Shown: one piece after another, positions 11,131 to 22,900 of the stretch
Layout of the letters: the number at the start of each line of letters is the position of its first letter
Numbering within the stretch: position 1 is the first letter of the stretch
NCBI GenBank assembly: GCA_034620365.1
Contig: JAQGEQ010000357.1
Location: 248,001 to 312,000, forward strand
Length of the DNA: 64,000 bases
From: Pegea sp. RAD2-039
Taxonomy: Eukaryota > Chordata > Thaliacea > Salpida > Salpidae
Reading direction: 5' to 3'
Made by a program: the position numbers and the translations under genes
The notes under the pieces: model-generated
The model's database searches: none
What the model saw: the letters and a program-made list of their open reading frames with translations, nothing else
What the model was told of the DNA's origin: nothing

Positions 11131-14100
11131 TCACAAAGAGGTCCCGATGCGAGCAGGTCTATTCAAGGAGACTTGTTGTGTCATTGTTTGAGTGAGAAAA
11201 GAGCTTTCAGCTTCGTGTAACGCGCGTTCGCCTTCGTCGCCTACAAGTGACTAGCAGATAAGAAGTGATTTGGTTGTGAGTCAGGGAAAGTACCGAAGGA
11301 GAGAAGTACGTGAGATGCCGCTTGACGTACAAATGGATCCTCATCAGTCTGAAGTAGAAACGCGAGCTGAGGGATGAGTTGATGCGCCCCGATGAATCCA
11401 ATCGCGATGCAAGAGCTCTTCCGATCGTCTGCTTCTCGCGATTCAAGTAGCTCAGCAAAAGAATTGATTGCCTGCAACAGAAGGGGAAGTAGAGGAAAAT
11501 CAGCGGGAATTTAAAGCTCACTTTCTCGCGAAGAATTTCTTCTGCGCCGAGATGGCGGATATGAGCAGCAGCAGCGTTGCGGAGTTGTTTGTTGGATGCA
11601 AGAAGTAAGGAGGTAAGAGCTCGTAAATTGCTCACTGTCATCGCCAGCAAAGAGCTGAGCTGCTTGATTGCTCGAAGAACTAATTGAGAGTTGTCGTTCC
11701 GTAGTTCAGAGCTGATAAATACTGAGAAGAAAATCAGAAGAAGATCAGAAGAAGATCAGAAGAAGATCTTATCTCACTACTCACTCTCATATCCGAGCAA
11801 ATCTATCAACTTCCCTAAGTCGGCGGCGTCTCCCGTCTCTAGAGCGTTTGTGACGTAATCATGAAGCTGAAAGACAGTTACAGTCTGCTGATCAACCTCA
11901 GATGAAGAGGACCCTTCTGGAAGTTGCGCGACTCGACGAACAAGTTCCGGAAGAACTTCAAACAAGGAGATTCAGATGAATTACGAAGATGCTTCGCGCC
12001 TACCTCTCGTAGCAACCTCAGCATGCCGGATTCGAGTCTCTGACCCATATCCCATCTCCAACTCCAATCGAAGTATCTTACCGGATGTTGTGAGCGCGAA
12101 ACTTCCGCTACAACACGACTTCCAGAACTCAAGAAGCGCGCGGTTCTTCGTCAACTGCTCGACACCTGAAACCAATCTCTTAAATAATTACCTCATAACA
12201 ACTGATGACGTCACCTTCGTAACCGACGTCGGGCGTCTGTGCGAGCTTGAGAATAGAGCGGATAATGTGTCCTTGCTTACAGAGGCAATCTAACGCGCGA
12301 TCTTCGATGACTCGAAGAGGTCCAAAAACTCCGATTTTCTGAATTTAATTTTAGGTTAAGAGCGCCCTTTTGTGGAAGTACGATTAATAGTTAAGTCTCG
12401 ATTGGCGCCGCTCGAACCTCTAAGCTGTCAATCGCGATTTGTAGATGACGTATCAGAGCTTCATCACAACAGCTTTGACCAGTTGTTGCCATCTGCTCTT
12501 CATTACTGTAAAAAAGCTCGATTCAAATCGCGATCAAGCTCGATTCAACTTACTTCTCGACTTCTTCTGAAATAGGTGAACAGATCATGACGTCATCAGA
12601 GCACTGAGCCTTTTTTTCGATCTGCAGAAGAGTTCAAAGTTGAAAATGATGTAGAAATCGCGCGTATCACCTGTAGCGACTGTTGGAGCTCAAACTCAGA
12701 AAGCTCAAGGACTTTAAGATCTTCATGTCTTCCGCGAAAGTCTTCCAGTATCGCGTTGATTCGAGAAGAGAGGTTTGCTAATTTGCAGCAGTTTTGCCTT
12801 TCAAAATCACTCATTTGGCGGAAGATGTCGGACTTAAAAGAAGATCTTGATAAGGATTTTATAAAGATCTCAAACTTGTAAACAAGTCAAAACATCTTTC
12901 TCCATTCTGGTACTTTTATAAAATTCTTTTCAAATAACTTCTTGTCAACAAGAAACATTTGACAGCAAATTACTTTCAAATAATTTAACTTTCTCCAAAA
13001 ACTTACAACCAAATTATTTCTCGAAGCTTTACGTAATATTAAATTTGCCAATGATGATTCATTATTACAAACACTTAAACAGATCTTTGATTATTACTAA
13101 CCACGTGAATAGTTTTATGATGATGTCTTTTACAATCAAAGTCAATCACATCAACTAGAAAATTTCACAAAAAAAACGATTTTCAAAATGTTTAGAAGTT
13201 ATTACTTGAGTGGTTTGTTTTCTGAATTTTTTCAATATTTTCAAAAGCCAGTTTCATTAAAAACTTTTAACGTAGTCTCTCAAAACAGACTTTTCTGCTT
13301 CAGTTTTTTCACAAAATTCCTCATCATTTATTGATACTTTTAAATTCCCAGTTAAAAATTTACCTTTTGGTTTCTAGTTGAAGCTTGATCTTCCGATAGT
13401 TCGTTTGAATTATTAAAGATTTGAAGATTTCTGTTAAAGAATTCGAAGAAGGCTTCATCAGATGCGGGAGTACTTTGTATAATCGGATATCTCTAAAATG
13501 AGGAAAAAGTAACCAAATGTTAAAACCGCAAGACTTAAACAAAAGCTTTATTTATCAATTCGTCGCCGCGGTTATGACGTCATCATAACTAAGATCTACT
13601 ATTTTTAATCATTTATTTTTAGTTGTTTTTAATGAAAGAAAAAACGAAATTTGGCGATTTACATTCGGAAATATTTCTTCGCTAGAGTCTGAATCTGCTC
13701 GACTAAAGAGTCCACTGGAAATTAATCCGCGCCTTTTAGATCCTCCGCTCCAACTAAACATGATCATAAATATTATTTGTTCTTTAAGATCATCTTTAGT
13801 GAGGTGATAGACTGACCCACTTTTATCTTTTCGCAGAAATATTTATTAAAAGTTATTTCTTTTTCAATTTGTTTAGGAATTTGAGAAATTTATTTTTCTT
13901 AATTGGAAAATATTTTAGGGTTTACTTTCTGTTATTTTGCTAATAACTTTTTTTTTTCAATTTTACTTCATAAGAAATTAATAAAATTAAATTTGGAAAA
14001 GTTTAATTGTAAAATTCACGAAATTTTCTTTTTATAGAAATCTGTTTAAAACAACATTTTAAATTTTATTTATCTTTTTACAATTTTATCATTTCAATCA

Positions 14101-17100
14101 AGTCTTTAAAATATGAAATTTCAGTAAATTATTGAAATCAATAAAAAGATTTTTTCTTCGTATTTCTTTTAAGTATTTTTAACTTCTAAAAACTTAACGT
14201 TTTTCTTAACTTGTTTTATAACAAAAAAGTTTTTAAATTTCTTAAAAACAAAATTTAAAGTTCAAAAAGAATATTAATTTATGTTATTAAAATTATCGAT
14301 ATTAAATAGAATTCGTGATATTTGTTAAAATTATTAGTATTAGTTAAAAATAATTAGTATTAGTTGAAATTATTAATATTAGTTGAAATTATTAATATTA
14401 GTTGAAATTATTAATACTAGTTGAAATTATTAATATTAGTTGAAGTTATTAATATTAGTTGAAGTTATTAATATTAGTTGAAGTTATTAATATTAGTTGA
14501 AATTATTAATATTAGTTGAAGTTATTAATATTAGTTGAAATTTTCGATGAAAAAGAAAAATGAAAATTGTTATTTTATTGAAAGCTACAAAATGAAGAAA
14601 ACAACGAAAAGTTGAAGACAAGTTGCAAGTCACGTGGTCAAAAGCGCGAACTTGAGAATGATGACGTCATATAGTGATGGCAGAGATGTTAGTTGAGGAT
14701 TCAGAAGTGCATCAAATGAAGATGCTAGACTCACGTGAAAAAAGAAGAATTATGATTGGTTGGTGAAGTCATGCGTATCGGACGCAAGCGTTGTGCTACA
14801 GATCCGAGGGAGTGTCGCTGATGGGAGGTGTCCTTGACGCCTATAGCTTGAGCGGAATGAAATTGGATAGGTGTCTCTACTGTCGCTGGACCACTAATAG
14901 TGGCTGGGGACAATGAATTGGTCCGTTCACGAGGCTTCAATGAAAAGTCTTCGAAAGGACTGCAAAGAATAGAATAATTGATGAGGATCAGAAAGTGATG
15001 AAGATCAGGAAGTAATAAGAATCAGAAAGTGATGAAGATCAGCAAGTAGTGAGGATCAGGAAGTGATGAAGATCAGGAAGTGATGAAGATCAGAAAGTGA
15101 TGAAGATCAGAAAGTGATGAAGATCAGAAAGTGATGAAGATCAGCAAGTGATGGGGATCAGCAAGTAGTGAGGATCAGCAAGTGATGAAGATCAGAAAGT
15201 GATGAAGATCAGAAAGTGATGAAGATCAGAAAGTGATGAAGATCAGAAAATGGTGAAGATCAGAATGTGATGAAGATCAGAAAGTGATGAAGATCAAGAA
15301 GTGATGAAGATTAAAAAGTGATGAAGATCAGGAAGTAATAAGGATCAGGATGTGATGGGGATCAGCAAGTAGTGAGGATCAGCAAGTGATGAAGATCAAA
15401 AAGTGATGAAGATTTAAGAAGTGATGAGGATCAGGAATAAATCTAACCTCCACTGAATATCAAGATGGAGTTTAATTGTTGCTGCATCGTTGAGATTAAG
15501 TTGGAAGATCTGCACGAAAGACACAGATCAATGATTTAGAAAAGATGATGCGAAAAATAAAACTGACTGAATCTTGTTCAGTAAAGATCTTCTTCACTTC
15601 AAGACACAACTCCCCAATCGTCGATCGTTTTCCAAACAACTTCATCTCATCGATCTAAGACATACAATAAAGATCTTGAAGATCAACATCCAAAAGATAA
15701 AGACCTTGATGTGGATGTTGTGGGATACAAGAGTCTTCATGACAGTCTCACAATTCTCCCATTTTTGATCAAGTCCTGATGACTTCACTGTTCCTCTACT
15801 TCTCCATTTTTGTGTCCCATGTCTTAACATCATCTCATAGTGATCTCCAGACTTCAATCTCGCATATCCCAACAATCCTGTTTTCATAGCAACACTCATA
15901 AAGTGTGTGATGACGTCATACGTCTGTTTGCTCACCCTTCATTTGGAAATGAAAACATCCTAAGACTTCATCTTCTAACATCTTCTCAATTTGGATCAAC
16001 TCCTTAAAAAACAATAGATGACGTCACATGCGTGACACGTGACCAGCTACAAGCAAATAACGCCGTTATGGGAAAGGATGAGAAAAAGCAGGTAAATAGA
16101 TGACGTCATCAGTGCTCGCGGTTGATGGGAAAACAACTAAAGTTAACAATTGTAAGTTGTTGAATCAGTTAAGAAAACGGCCATTTTTGTCTAACCGCCA
16201 ATTCACCGATTAATGATGTCAGACGAAAATGCTTTTCTCAATACTCATTCATGAGAACTTTTGTGACAATTTGTCGTCAATGACATAAAAGATTAAACGT
16301 CACAAGGGAAGACAGGTTTGTGGATGAAGTGAGGATTTCGAGATTTTATTAGTTGTTGATTAGTTTGAAACAAAAATTTCTCAACAAAAAAAATTAATTG
16401 GAATGACAACAGCTGTAAATAAATTGCACTAATTAAAAGATGACGTCATCACAAGCTGGTCTAGATGACGTCATCACTTGATTGTTAATCAGTAGAAAGT
16501 TAGAAGTTGGTTAGTAGAAAGCCACCTCGCCGTTCAACAAAATGCTGTGTTCAACTCCATTCAGAGAAGAACGTGAACTCACAGTTGCAGATGTGACCGA
16601 AATGGCCGTTTTCAATTTATCCGCGCCTGAAAATTCGCCCAGTTCACTCTTTCGCCCTTTTTTCAACATCTCTACCCCACCTTCCTTATATCTCATTTGC
16701 ATTTTGTATTTATCTTGAAGCTCTTCGAGCTGCGTCAGCTGGAATTCCAACTTTTGTCTCATTCGCTCTAAATGCTTCACTTTCTGCAATTTCCGAAATC
16801 TAAGTCACGTGACAGATGATGACGTCACACCGACCTTATCATGCTCGTAAAGTTGGGCCTGTGAAGCAAATGACAATTAGAATAACAGCTGACCGACAAT
16901 CAACAAGCAATCAACTAACTGCGTTCATCTGTTGTCTCTTCTTCCCCATCGAAGATTGCTCATCTGTTACCATGGTTACGCGCAACCTGTCGTCCTATGA
17001 CGTCACTATCAGTGATCTGAGGAGTCGAGACTTACCTGAGTCCGCGATCAACTGCATCATAGAGCTCGTAGAAGTGATCTGGAAACTTTATTCTAGTTTT

Positions 17101-17929
17101 ATCGCTGGTTTCTACTCTTCTGTTAAAGATGTTGCTGAAGCGACGTCTCCTGTTGCTATTAGTAACCATTAACTGTCGATGAAGCGAAAAAACAAACCTG
17201 GGCGCGGTGCCGATGACGTGTGAAAGCGATGAAGAGCGATGACGTAATTGAGATTCGCTTCTGCAGATTAAAGTTTGATTTATTGTGGGTCATTTTTGAA
17301 AAAAGCCAATTTGTTTTAATATTGACAATTGGCAAAATTATTCTTCAATCACAGCTGCAGAACATTCAAATTGGGAATAGAGATGAAAGACTCACTCGAA
17401 GGAGCCGGAATCAGCAGCTGCTAGCTTATGAGGATTATATTCTAATTGATAATAACTTGAAACTGAAAAGAAAACATTTTTGATTTATCAAATAATCAAT
17501 TTGCAAAAATTTTTTAAAGAACTTATTTGCATATTTGTAATTTCTAAAACTTTATTTTTAACTCCTTTACTCAACTTTAAAAGCTAATCATCAATTAGTT
17601 TCTATTAGATCAAGTGAACATCCTCATGTAACCTTATGAGTATATTCATGAAATTTATTAAATCAGAAATTTCACAAATTTTTGTTCTGAAATCATATTT
17701 TAAATATTTCAAAATATTAATTAAATTATTTGACTTTAAACAGCTGATTTTCGGTGAGTTTTGTTAAAAATGTGTAAAAAATATAAATATGAAAAATAAC
17801 AATTGATAAGAAATTGTTGTTGCTATTTCTACAAAACCAAAGTTTTTATTTTCTTTATTAATCATTATTAATCATAAACAAAATATTGACTAATTACTTA
17901 CCAGGGCGAGCTTTAGGCTTTTCTGACAT
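11131..17929 (-). CDS. RIPOR (FAM65) family Rho-binding regulator
   Basis: Vertebrate RIPOR proteins bind and inhibit RhoA/RhoC and act in cell polarity and migration. Twenty-three exons join in phase to 867 residues. In transcript order they start at 17929, 17462, 17197, 16986, 16858, 16783, 16002, 15877, 15654, 15509, 14959, 13753, 13492, 12832, 12621, 12505, 12338, 12165, 12039, 11955, 11721, 11471 and 11240. Residues about 60-185 form the coiled-coil region (FYELYDAVDRGLR, MRQKLEFQLTQLEEL). Residues 190-320 match the conserved N-terminal domain (LLGYARLKSGDHYEMM, then TIKLHL and WSPFED). The middle is variable. Residues 515-867 are the helical C-terminal part (LLEFWKSCC, TVTVFQLHDYV, ending LLSFGDEGERAL). 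The stop TGA is the first three bases of a TGACGTCA octamer. Introns 10 and 11 are mostly minisatellite. Which vertebrate paralogue is closest cannot be decided here. Confidence 0.93.
14330..14545. repeat. 19-bp AT-rich tandem repeat in RIPOR intron 11
   Basis: About ten head-to-tail copies of TTGAAATTATTAATATTAG, with A/G variation at one position (GAAATT or GAAGTT). The array is wholly within the intron between exons starting at 14959 and 13753. The arrays in introns 10 and 11 of this gene are unrelated to each other in sequence. Confidence 0.9.
14976..15436. repeat. about 17-bp minisatellite filling RIPOR intron 10
   Basis: About 27 imperfect copies of a unit such as GTGATGAAGATCAGAAA. 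The array occupies nearly the whole intron between 15448 and 14959. Copies differ at the AAA/GAA/CAA step and in GATGAA versus GATGAG or AGTGAG, which indicates old and continuing turnover. No coding function. Confidence 0.93.
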
Positions 17930-19974
17930 GGATGTGAATCTGATGAAAAAAAATGATGGAAATTATGAACAAATTAAAAGATGAATAAATAAAAAAACAT
18001 TTGATCGAACTTGACTAACAAGCTGTAATTAAATGCGATGCAAAACAGCGCCTCTAGTGACGGTGTGACAGCGTGTCTCAATATGTCTTTTTACAAAAAA
18101 GAACTTTACTGTTGTTACCTTAATTATTTTATTACATTTTAGTTTACTTACAACAAAAAGTATTTTGTTATTTAGTTTTGAACAATAAATTTTATCAAGC
18201 TTCATTTTTATTATTTAAAAGTAGTTTTTAAAATACAAAACAAAGCAGTTTTAGTTATAAAAGGATTTTTGAAACAATCTACGTAAAACTACATCAAGTA
18301 GATTATGTTAAAAAATTACATCAGCAAAATTAAAAAAGAAATAAAACGCTGAAAATTGTAAAACTTAAAATATTTAGAAAAAAAAATAAAACAGTTTGGA
18401 TAAAATAAAAAAACACTTCTTATGGCTGTGAAAGGAAATATTTGACTTTTAAGCGAGCAACCCTAGCTTTAATATAGAGCTATAGTACAAGATGAAAGTT
18501 TGATTTATTTTCAGGCAAAGCTTAAGGTAACTTAGAAGTTCTTATCATACTAATTGAGAGAATTATCATCAAATTGCTTTTGCTGAGTTTTATATGCTGA
18601 AGAAGTAGATAGAAAAATTGACTTCTTTCTTTCCTGCGCATGCGCATTGATTGATTGATGCGTATGCTGAACTATCCTGATTCTTTAGATCCGCTAGTTG
18701 GTTGCACAACCCAATGATATAGGACAGTGATCTCAAAGTTAAGAAATTACAGATTTTATTACAAATATCCCCTTGCTCTAAATGAATTGCCTACCAGAAC
18801 TAATGAAAGTTTATCTCAATGATCCAGTTCTTATATCTGGATTACTTCTATCTTATATAACTTGAGAATTGTTTTGCTAATGAGCAAGTAGCTTAAATTC
18901 TTCAACAGTTACAAACAATTTAGTCTTGCTAATAACTTTCTTTAATTAATACTTAAAAACTTGCTTAATGCTGTACTCAAAATCTAACAATACATGTTTC
19001 CTGGTTAAACGTTTGTTAGCACATCCTCAAACTTTTTATAATAGAGATTAGTAACAAATTGGTTTATGGAACAGATTAGCTTTTTGAACTAAGAGGTGAC
19101 ATTACCAACGTTCAATTTAGTCTATGATGGTTTTAACGAGTTTTTGGAGTTAAATCAAATTACTTGAAGGAAATTTTAAGACATTTTACTTTCACGAAAA
19201 TGAAGGCTTCAAATTGATGTAAACTATTGAAGGTTTATCGTAAACATTTTTGAAATTGTTGTTTTTTGACAAGAAGCAAAACTCATTAAAAATTGAAGAT
19301 CAGGAAATTATGAATAAGTCTTAAAATTGTATGAGGTTAGAAAACTGATGACTAATTCATTACTTCCACTTTCAAGTCTAACAAATTATTTTCTAAAATT
19401 CTTATTTCAATGAAAATAATTTTTAAATTTACTTTGAAAATTAATTCAGAAACCTTTTTCTAAAAATCTCTAAAAGCTAAATTTGAAAAGTTTAGTTGTA
19501 ATGTTAAGCAACACTTTCAAGAAAGCTAATTAAGCTGCTTGTAAAATCAAGTTTGCAGACATAAAATCTCACAGAAGATATCTCTCGCTACCTCAGTCAG
19601 ATCAGGTCTTCTTCTCTTCCATTAATTAGATTGAAAATTTTAGTTCGTTTATTTTTATGGAAATAGAAGGAATAACTGAAGAGGTAACAACGGTACAAAC
19701 ATAACTTGTCATATGGCGATTTACTACAATCCAAATTTTCTTATTTCTATATCAAAAAAAATGTTCAAATTAGAGACTGGGGTACGCAGCGGGAAGGAAC
19801 CGCTTTCTCTTCAAGTTTATCGACAAGCGGTGCAAAGGAACGGTGGAAAAAGGGGTCCTCCTGCTCGATGAGTAGATGATGTCACATAGATGATTGTTGT
19901 AACGATAAAAAGAAGAAAAAAATGAAAAAAAGGAACAACGAGTCATCACAGTGAGGGTGCAAGGGGTTGAGTCC
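17930..19974. other. intergenic region upstream of RIPOR and downstream of LRIG
   Basis: AT-rich sequence without genes. A dispersed element lies at about 18620-18740. A CTCF-like sequence in reverse orientation, GCGCCTCTAGTGA, lies at 18048-18060, just upstream of the RIPOR start codon. Nothing else stands out. Confidence 0.5.
18620..18740 (+). repeat. dispersed GCGCATGCGC element, copy 1
   Basis: Related to 39275-39395. Both have a CTTCCTGCGCATGCGC-type core, a GATTGATG-like stretch, then ATGCTGAAC and, further on, GGACAGTGA. Similarity is plain but interrupted by small indels. No terminal inverted repeats or coding capacity are visible, so the class is unknown. A third place with CGCATGCGCTTT (about 10115, protease intron 8) shares only that core. 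Confidence 0.6.
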
Positions 19975-22900
19975 TCAAGTCAGTCCCTCACTTGATGGCG
20001 GATCGCACATCGAATGTGACGTCACGACTGATGATGGTTGCTGTGGAGGCAGTGGAGAAGTGTGGCCACCTGGTGGTAGAAGTTGATCTTCTTTATTTTC
20101 ATCTTCATCTTCAGACTTTTTCTGTCGCTTCCGCTTTAACTGATGTGCGCTGGTTGGTTGATTGGCAGTGACGTCATGACAACGTGACGTGGAGGGAAAG
20201 GATGGATGACATCGAGCGGAAGAGAAGAGCGAGTCTCGAGGTGAACACTCGCGAGCACTTAATCGAAGATAATCGCTGAGTGTAAAACCGCCACCAGGAG
20301 GCTCACTTTGCGTATCGCAAGTCGCGATGCAGTCACGTGACGTCACTTCTGTATAAAATCCACCAATGACGTCACGTGAAAAAGTTATGACGTCACAAAC
20401 CTGAGTTGAAATCCGATTGGTGAAATCGTGATGTTTGTGACGTCAGGGGATGATCTTCATCTAAAGAGCTTCTTGGAGTTGATCCTTGATACTCACTCAG
20501 CTCTGATGACGATAGATCAGTTGTGACGTCATCACAACGAGCGCTTTCTCACCTGTATCAGCGGTGAACGCCATCTTCTGATGACGTCGGAGACGACAAA
20601 GGACACAGAGCCAGATGATCGAGACTATGATGATGAAGAAGAGAAGGAGAAACGCGAGTCCTACTCCCTTCTCGAAATCATAGAAGCTCGCCCATGATCC
20701 ACCTTCCAAAAGATCAGCTTCACCTAAATCACATTTGCTCACTTGGTGGCGCCACAACCACATCGCGCTTACTTTCCACAACCACTAATAGCGTTTCGCT
20801 TTGTCGTGATCCTAGTCGATTGGTCGCGTTGCATTTGTACACGCCACCATCTGATGACGTCACAGCAGATATGATCAACAGATGGTCGCTATCGGTGAGG
20901 AAGTGACGTTTACTCATGATGACGTCATGACCATCTTTCGACCACTTGATCGTGGGTGCTGGGAAAGCGTTGACATGACAACGGAGAACTACTTGCAGGC
21001 CCATCACGCAACGAGTCGGTGACGTCATTTTTTTAATCACAGGCGCATCTGTAGAAGCAGCGTTACGATGACGTCATCAAATCGATTGTGACTCACATTG
21101 AACTGTAAGTTGGACTTGGAATGTGTCCTGACCCAGACTACTGACTGCCTTGCATTCATACTGTCCACTATCTTCTGGTTTCAAATCTACGATCATGATG
21201 TCCATGTTACTCTTACCCACTTGCTTTTGTTCTTCTAACTGGACAGCCAGGTCTAATGGGGCCTCGCCCACAAACTGGTTCGTTTTAACTGTTTGTAAAT
21301 TGTCCAGGGTCTTTACACGTTTTGGGTCTTCACGAGCGGCCAGAAAGTCACCATCCTCCTGGATAATAAATGCTGACCACCTTTTTATATAAAAGTCACA
21401 AACTTACTCTGGACCAGGACACTTTAGGAGTAGGACGTCCCGTCGCCCCACATCTTAGGATAACTTGGCCACCTGCCTTGCTAAGAATAGCTTTGTGGGG
21501 CGTCTCAGTGATGGTCGGGTGGGCCACAACTTGTAATCTAGTGGGTCTCGAACGGACGCGACCGAATTGATTTGACACGGTGCAGCTGTGAACGCGATAT
21601 GACGTCATCGTTAATTTGATGACCACGACACCAACCTATAGTGGGCCTCTTCTTCATACTTGATGTTCCGAATCAGAAGTAGGCTGGTGAAGAATATGTG
21701 ACCCGCACTTTCACTCTGCTGGTTACGGATACGAGTTGAAGGTCCGTCAGACAACTGGAAACACAAATCTCGTTTCAAAGCGCTATCGGTTGCTAAGTAA
21801 CTGATTAATCACCTGGATGTTGTCGCGCCACCAAACAACCGACATTTGTATCTTGTCCACGGACTCATCGTCCACCAGCGTTGCTGTGGCGCTACATTCA
21901 AAGGTGATGTTGTCGCCTCGATGCGTTGCTATGGAAGCCGGAGGTTGCTGGCTGAGAAATGGGGTCGGTTGGGCACCTGTAGGTCCGAATAAATAAATGT
22001 GGACACATGAAAGTGGACACTACTGACCACACTTTAACTGTCCAGCAGCCAGACTAGACACAGATTGACCTTTCAACTCGCTTGGATGGAAGCAAGTACC
22101 GTTGACGCTTGCCGACTGATGATGTTTCAACCAACGCGCGAAGTACGCCAGTTTACAGTCACATAACAACGACTTGCTGTGGTAAAAGCAGTGTGACGTC
22201 ATCACTTGTTTATATGACGGTTACTATGACAACCTGTCGAGATGTAGCTGTTGCAGAGCGGGTGGAAAAGTGTTGTTGCCGATTGAGGTGATGTTGTTGC
22301 CACGAAGATCGACTCTTTCGAGACTTGTCGCTCCCGCAAACAGTTCTGGGGATAGCGACCCCAAGCGGTTGTTAGTAAGGATCAGTTGATGGAGGTTCGG
22401 AAGGTTATGGAAAGCGCGCGCGCTATCTTGTTGGTCACATGACAACAAGTTACCCGATAAGTTTCTGCAAATGGAATTGTGAGAAAAATGGTCGTTTTTT
22501 TAGTTGGCACTGACAAAAAGCGAAGCTGGACGAGTTGTTGGAACTGGTTGCTAGGCAACGATGAAATCTGATTGTTGCTCAGATCGAGATGTTTGAGTTG
22601 ATTTAGATGAGTGGAAGAAGATTGGAATACGGAAAGAGATGTGAGATTGTTGTTGCTCAAGTTACTGTGGATGAATATGAGGATGAGAATCAAGATGAGA
22701 ATCCAGTTAAGACTCACATAAATTGTAGTTTATTTGTATGGATAAAAGCGTTATTTAAGATCATTGAGATTCGGTTGTGAGCGAGCGACCTGAAACAACA
22801 TCTGGATCAATAATGACGTCATGATCAAAGCGAAAATAATTTGCCGCAATTTATGCAAATCAACTTTTTTATTCAATTTAATCTTTCTGATCTTAATCAT

